Origin: Methanobacteriota archaeon
GTDB taxonomy: Archaea; Thermoplasmatota; Thermoplasmata; RBG-16-68-12
Length of the DNA stretch: 9,205 bases
NCBI GenBank assembly: GCA_005879015.1
Contig: VBMC01000127.1
Location: 1-9,205, forward strand
Reading direction: 5' to 3'
Part shown: piece after piece, positions 6,145 through 9,205 of the stretch
Layout of the letters: each line of letters starts with the position of its first letter
Numbering within the stretch: the first letter of the stretch is position 1
Notes under the pieces: model-generated
Told to the model about the DNA's origin: nothing
Database searches by the model: none
The model's input: only the letters and a program-made list of their open reading frames with translations
Made by a program: the position numbers and the translations under genes

Positions 6145-7155
6145 AGGAGCGGGGCCTCCGCAAAGAACGCCGACAACATGCTGTCGGTCCCCTTCGCTTC
6201 CTCGGGCATGCCCCGCCACTGCGCGAGGACGGCCCGATTGTTCGTTTCGAACTCGAGGAGCAGGTCCCGCATCTGCCTCCGGAGCTGGTCCGTCTCCTCA
6301 CCCTCGAGGACCACGGTGAGGTAGGTGTGGCGGGCCCGCTCGACGACCAACGTGTAGGTGCCATGGCTAATCGAGCTGAGGGACTTGCCGCGAAGAATCG
6401 GAAACGAGGTCCGCATGAAGTTCTGGATCACGTCGAGAGTCGCCCCGAACAGATCTTGGTCGATGACCGTCTCGCCCGGCAGCGCCTTTGAACCGATGAG
6501 CGTTCCGTCCTCGAACGTGAGGAACGAGGCCTTGATCGAATATCGGCGGGATTGGAAACGGCGGACCGCCTCCGAGATCCGCTGCGTGCTTCCTGGATAC
6601 AGGGTGTAAATCGTCGCCGCCGCGATCACGAGGGCGAGCGTCGAGAACGGCGGCGGGACGTTCGAGCGGAGGGCGCCTAGCGCCCCGTTCGTCCCGAGGC
6701 CTAGGACGATGACGAGGGCGAACACGATCAAGAAGCCTCGGGTCCTCGAACACGACTTCGTTGTAGACCGGGATCCAAAGGGACCCCACCTGTACGACGT
6801 CCTCGAGTCCAAAAGACCAGAGGACCACCAGGACCGCGATCGCGACCACGCCGAACGACCAATAGACGCGACGCATGCGATCGATGTACACGACGGTGAA
6901 GAGCAAGAGGAAGAGGCTCGTGACAATCGCGCTGGACGTGGACATGAGGCCCGCGAACTTGGCGAAGTCGATGCTCCCGGCCGTGAAGAAGAGAAAATCC
7001 CACGTCGCGTACAGGGCGGCGAAGATGCACGAGAGCAGGAAGAACGTCTCGGTCCATGTGTGGATTCGATCGCGGTATACCTGCAGGCCGGCGAGGACGA
7101 ACCAGGTGGCTGCCGACGCTAGGGGGAGGACGCGCAGCAGATCGTAGATGTCCAT
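6141..7155 (-). pseudogene. Six-helix membrane protein with soluble C-terminal domain, frame interrupted
   Basis: Two overlapping frames make one product. The frame from ATG 7155 gives four membrane helices (roughly 7-26, 38-59, 68-91, 98-118) up to residue 138. From base 6740 the product continues one frame over with two more helices (140-158, 168-186) and a cytoplasmic domain. One surplus base, possibly a C in the CCC run at 6740-6742, restores a 337-residue protein. The soluble part has a basic linker (EAVRRFQSRR), then FLTFEDGTLIGS, VIDQDLFGAT, FMRTSF, HGTYTLVVERARHTYLTVVLEG and a C-terminal helical stretch ending near 310. This roadblock-like order (my analogy) is one I associate with archaeal membrane sensors. 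The layout parallels the 7TM-DUF835 protein nearby, so a sensory role is plausible. It has its own TATA box. A sequencing error is as likely as a real mutation. Confidence 0.68.
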
Positions 7156-7163
7156 CGATTCAC

Positions 7164-7221
7164 GTAGGCCACAACAGGATCGAAAGGCCGTTGGGGAGTG
7201 ATTTCAATATGGGGTAGGCCA
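7164..7221 (-). repeat. TGGCCTAC direct repeat flanking the membrane-gene leader
   Basis: On the minus strand TGGCCTAC occurs at 7221-7214, directly after the TATA box, and at 7171-7164, shortly before the ATG at 7155. The copies are exactly 50 bases apart, about five helical turns. Eight bases twice in a 150-base gap may be chance, but the placement around the predicted transcription start would suit an operator pair. Confidence 0.3.
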
Positions 7222-7229
7222 TATATAAA
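7221..7229 (-). promoter_or_regulatory. TATA box for the six-helix membrane gene
   Basis: TTTATATAT on the minus strand is the best archaeal TATA match in the window. It predicts transcription from about 7199 and a leader of about 44 bases before ATG 7155. Its partial symmetry (TATATAAA on the plus strand) means weak plus-strand use cannot be excluded, but the flavoprotein gene has a closer box of its own. Confidence 0.65.
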
Positions 7230-7295
7230 CCGGGGTTCCTGAGTCCCTGGACGCCGTGCATTCCGTGGTGAAATCGTGACATCTGGCTAGGGAAG

Positions 7296-7303
7296 TTTAT
7301 TTT
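7296..7303 (+). promoter_or_regulatory. TATA box for the flavoprotein-HAD operon
   Basis: TTTATTTT, preceded by purine-rich GGGAAG, lies with its centre about 26 bases before the GTG at 7326. That predicts a leaderless transcript and rules out the in-frame TTG at 7302, which overlaps the box. Confidence 0.6.
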
Positions 7304-7325
7304 GTCTCGGCACGATGCGGCGGTC

Positions 7326-8345
7326 GTGGTGGAGAAGGTTCGCATCGCCGGTGCGGGGGTCGCCGGACTCACCGCCGCGATCGGCCTCGCGCGGGCCGGC
7401 AAATCGGTCGAGGTCCTCGAAATGAAAACGCGCGTCGGCTCCAGCGCGGGGACCCACACGGAAGGAGTTCGAAACTACCTCGGACGCGACGGACTCGAGG
7501 ATCTTGCGCGCTTTGGTGTGAAGGTCCGTCCGTTCGCGGTTGCCAATCGGGTCGTCCGAAGATCCCGTCGATCCGTGAGCGTGGTCCGCGGCCCGTCGTA
7601 CTACATGGTGGACCGTGGGGGCGGGCCGCAATCCCTCGAACGGCAGCTCCTCGAGCAGGCGCTCGACGCCGGAGCACAAGTTCGATTCAAGACGAAAGCG
7701 GTCCCGTCTGATGTCGACCTTTTCGCGACGGGAGCGCCGAAGAACTCGGTGAACATCTTCGCGGGCGGGTATCGATTCTCCCATGAAGGATCCAATCTCG
7801 AGTCGGACGAAATCCATGCGCTCTTCGACAACGACCTCGCCCCGCAGGGCTACCTGTGCATCCTACCGGGACCGAGCGCGCACAGCATCTACACCGTCTC
7901 GTGGCGCGCGTTGCCCTATGGAGAACTCGTGGCGAAGGTGGATCGAGCTCTCCGGCTCGACTGGGTGCGAGAGATTCTGGGGACCGCGACAAGGGTAGGC
8001 CGAATCTACGGGAAGGGCTACTTCCACTCGGATCCCTATTCGATCGCTGCCCAGGCGGGCGTCCTCCGGGCGGGCGAAGCGAGCGGCATTCAGGACGCCG
8101 TGGGCGGCTTCGGTATCCGATATGCGGTCGGGAGCGGAGCCCTTGCCGCAAAGTCGCTTCTCACAGGCTCCGATTATGCTACCATGCTCCGCGAGGAGTT
8201 CCGCGACGATTTCGAGGTGGCGATGAAAAGCCGGGCATGGCTCGAGCGGGCGACCGATGAAGATTACGACCGATTCCTGGAGAAACTCGGGCCCGAGGTC
8301 GGGGTGAGCGATTACGCTTCATGGCGCGGCGTACGATTCCTCTGA
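7326..8345 (+). CDS. Geranylgeranyl-reductase-like FAD-dependent oxidoreductase
   Basis: This 339-residue flavoprotein begins with a Rossmann dinucleotide fold: VRIAGAGVAG with GxGxxG at 9-14, and a Glu ending the second strand (VEVLE). A VDR segment before the LERQLLEQALDAGA helix, the strand VDLFATGA (130-137) and the second FAD contact GEASGIQDAVGGFGIRYA (250-267) follow the geranylgeranyl reductase/PHBH order. Two signatures are altered: the usual GDAAG is GEASG, and the substrate-side YxWxFP motif is replaced by GYLCILPG (175-182). Family members saturate isoprenoid chains of archaeal lipids or quinones, or hydroxylate aromatic substrates, so the reaction here is uncertain. Start GTG 7326 fits leaderless transcription, and GTG 7329 is nearly equal. 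The HAD gene follows after 12 bases in the same unit. Confidence 0.72.
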   Translation: MVEKVRIAGAGVAGLTAAIGLARAGKSVEVLEMKTRVGSSAGTHTEGVRNYLGRDGLEDLARFGVKVRPFAVANRVVRRSRRSVSVVRGPSYYMVDRGGGPQSLERQLLEQALDAGAQVRFKTKAVPSDVDLFATGAPKNSVNIFAGGYRFSHEGSNLESDEIHALFDNDLAPQGYLCILPGPSAHSIYTVSWRALPYGELVAKVDRALRLDWVREILGTATRVGRIYGKGYFHSDPYSIAAQAGVLRAGEASGIQDAVGGFGIRYAVGSGALAAKSLLTGSDYATMLREEFRDDFEVAMKSRAWLERATDEDYDRFLEKLGPEVGVSDYASWRGVRFL

Positions 8346-8350
8346 GGCGG
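8344..8350 (+). promoter_or_regulatory. Ribosome binding site of the HAD gene
   Basis: GAGGCGG overlaps the upstream stop codon and lies 7 bases before ATG 8358. It supports that start over the in-frame ATG at 8373, and also supports co-translation with the flavoprotein from one mRNA. Confidence 0.45.
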
Positions 8351-8357
8351 ACCCCCG

Positions 8358-9098
8358 ATGACCGATCGCGGGATGTTCGTCCTCTTTGATCTCGGGGAGA
8401 CGTTGGTGGACCTCACCGACTTGGTGGGACGAATCGCCGACCGACTTCGACGAGAGATTCCTGGGATGGAGCAGGATGCGGAGAAGACCTCCCACGACTG
8501 GATTCGTCGCACGTCGGCATCCCTCCCGCGAGCGGAGGGAGTTCCGTTCGTTCGGGAAATCGATGTCGCCGCGATGGTCTTGCGAGAGCTGCTCGCCGCG
8601 AGAGGCATTCCGGTCACGGAGTCGGGCGCGGACGAACTCCTTCGGCGCGCATGGAATGATTTCGAGCCCAGCGCACGGTTCTGTCCCGGAGTGAGCCGGG
8701 AGTGGCTCGGCGAACTCCAGGGACTTGTCGCGGGTTTGGGCGTTGTGACGGACGGCGATATCGTAAACGTGAACCGACTCGTGAAACGACTCGATCTCGG
8801 AAGGTACTTTGATGCGATCATCACGTCGGAGGCGGTCCGCGCCTACAAGCCGAATCCGCGCATCTATCGTGCCGCGCTCGAGGCCCTCGGAGCCGCGGCC
8901 CGCGACAGCATCTTCGTCTCCGATACGCCCCTCGACCTTCAGGGAGCCGCCGCGGTCGGTATGCGGACGGCATTGCTTCCAAGAGGACTCCTCTCCGAAT
9001 CTGCGACGCTGCCACCCGGCGCGGTGCGGCTCTCGAGCCCCCAGGGCCTGCGCGACGTCCTTGCGAGCTGGTCGAAGGAACCGTCCGGTTCCGGTTGA
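8358..9098 (+). CDS. HAD-superfamily hydrolase (small-molecule phosphatase-like)
   Basis: This 246-residue soluble enzyme has all four HAD motifs. Motif I is FDLGETL, with nucleophile Asp11, Gly13 where many phosphatases have the acid/base Asp, and Thr15. Motif II is Thr131 in GVVTDGD. Motif III is Lys164 in YKPNPRIY. Motif IV is SDTPLDLQGA, with Asp189 and Asp193. The helical stretch between motifs I and II (about 20-115) is the subfamily I cap that sets substrate choice. The Asp-to-Gly change in motif I is known in active HAD subgroups (FDLGN/FDLGG types), so loss of activity should not be assumed. The gene lies 12 bases after the flavoprotein in the same operon, so it may act on a related phosphorylated metabolite. 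No substrate can be named. The Ser/Gly-rich tail ends 7 bases from the convergent gene. Confidence 0.85.
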   Translation: MTDRGMFVLFDLGETLVDLTDLVGRIADRLRREIPGMEQDAEKTSHDWIRRTSASLPRAEGVPFVREIDVAAMVLRELLAARGIPVTESGADELLRRAWNDFEPSARFCPGVSREWLGELQGLVAGLGVVTDGDIVNVNRLVKRLDLGRYFDAIITSEAVRAYKPNPRIYRAALEALGAAARDSIFVSDTPLDLQGAAAVGMRTALLPRGLLSESATLPPGAVRLSSPQGLRDVLASWSKEPSGSG

Positions 9099-9105
9099 GC
9101 TGGCC

Positions 9106-9205
9106 CTACGTGGGCTTCCTCGCTCGCTTGATCTGGAGATTGTACATCTCCAGGAGCTCTTTCGTGGTAGTCGCGTCCTCGGGCTTCTTGTCGTCCCGCC
9201 ATCGT
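9106..9205 (-). CDS. 3' end of an unrecognised gene, cut by the right edge
   Basis: One minus-strand frame enters at 9204 and runs 32 codons to a TAG at 9106. The peptide is strongly charged ([14 protein letters not shown], then [18 protein letters not shown]) and looks like a helical, basic C-terminus. This frame is preferred over the other two open ones because its composition is protein-like and its stop falls just after the convergent HAD gene, as at the other gene junctions here. The longer frame that starts with ATG at 9202 gives a low-complexity product that runs into the HAD gene. I do not recognise a family. Confidence 0.5.
   Translation of the reverse strand, partial: RWRDDKKPEDATTTKELLEMYNLQIKRARKPT

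Noticed and set aside
5316..6491. 391-codon plus-strand frame overlapping the prenyltransferase-like gene
   Set aside because: It is an Arg/Pro/Gly-rich shadow of the real frame and runs through two genes on opposite strands.
7302..7325. TTG at 7302 as the start of the flavoprotein
   Set aside because: It lies within the TATTTT promoter box. The fold begins at VRIAGAG, so GTG 7326 or 7329 is adequate.
9133..9153. Perfect inverted repeat CTGGAGAT-TGTAC-ATCTCCAG considered as a terminator
   Set aside because: It lies inside the apparent coding end of the partial minus-strand gene (LLEMYNLQ) and has no T-tract after it on either strand. It may be coincidental codon content.

Overview
The window looks like a GC-rich archaeal chromosome segment, most likely from an uncultured Thermoplasmatota (Euryarchaeota) lineage. 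The grounds are archaeal TATA elements 25-50 bases before starts, GTG/TTG starts, an archaeal-type tRNA thiolase, a single-domain KaiC-like ATPase, DUF835 domains and a geranylgeranyl-reductase-like flavoprotein. The lineage is inferred from gene content. No mobile element, CRISPR array or stable RNA gene was seen.

Layout: (1) 1-867 (+) is a TtuA/NcsA-type tRNA 2-thiolation enzyme, cut by the left edge. (2) 877-2071 (-) is purA, split into two frames, with about 33 codons missing at the junction. (3) 2327-4821 (+) is a two-gene unit with an ATGA overlap: a KaiC/RAD55-like ATPase, then a seven-helix membrane protein with two DUF835 domains. (4) 4745-4954 (-) is a 69-residue ribbon-helix-helix regulator whose 3' end overlaps the DUF835 gene by 77 bases. 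(5) 5083-6144 (+) is a divergent protein resembling cis-prenyltransferases. (6) 6141-7155 (-) is a six-helix membrane protein with a soluble C-terminal domain, interrupted by a one-base frame change. (7) 7326-9098 (+) is a two-gene unit: a GGR-like FAD protein and a HAD phosphatase. (8) 9106-9205 (-) is the 3' end of an unrecognised gene.

How the genes may work together: the ATPase and the DUF835 membrane protein are translationally coupled and plausibly form a membrane-linked archaeal signalling pair. Their sequences hint that DUF835 is a degenerate KaiC-type core. The ribbon-helix-helix gene and the cis-prenyltransferase-like gene diverge from one 128-base region that holds a TATA element readable on both strands, three helically spaced GTAGC repeats and an inverted repeat. 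This looks like an autoregulated two-way promoter. The prenyltransferase-like and GGR-like genes could both act on isoprenoid lipids, but they are not in one operon.

Transcription units alternate strictly in direction. Every convergent pair is nearly touching or overlapping, so all visible promoters lie in three short divergent gaps (2072-2326, 4955-5082, 7156-7325). No stretch over 300 bases lacks a gene. The two broken genes could be genuine lesions or sequencing/assembly errors.
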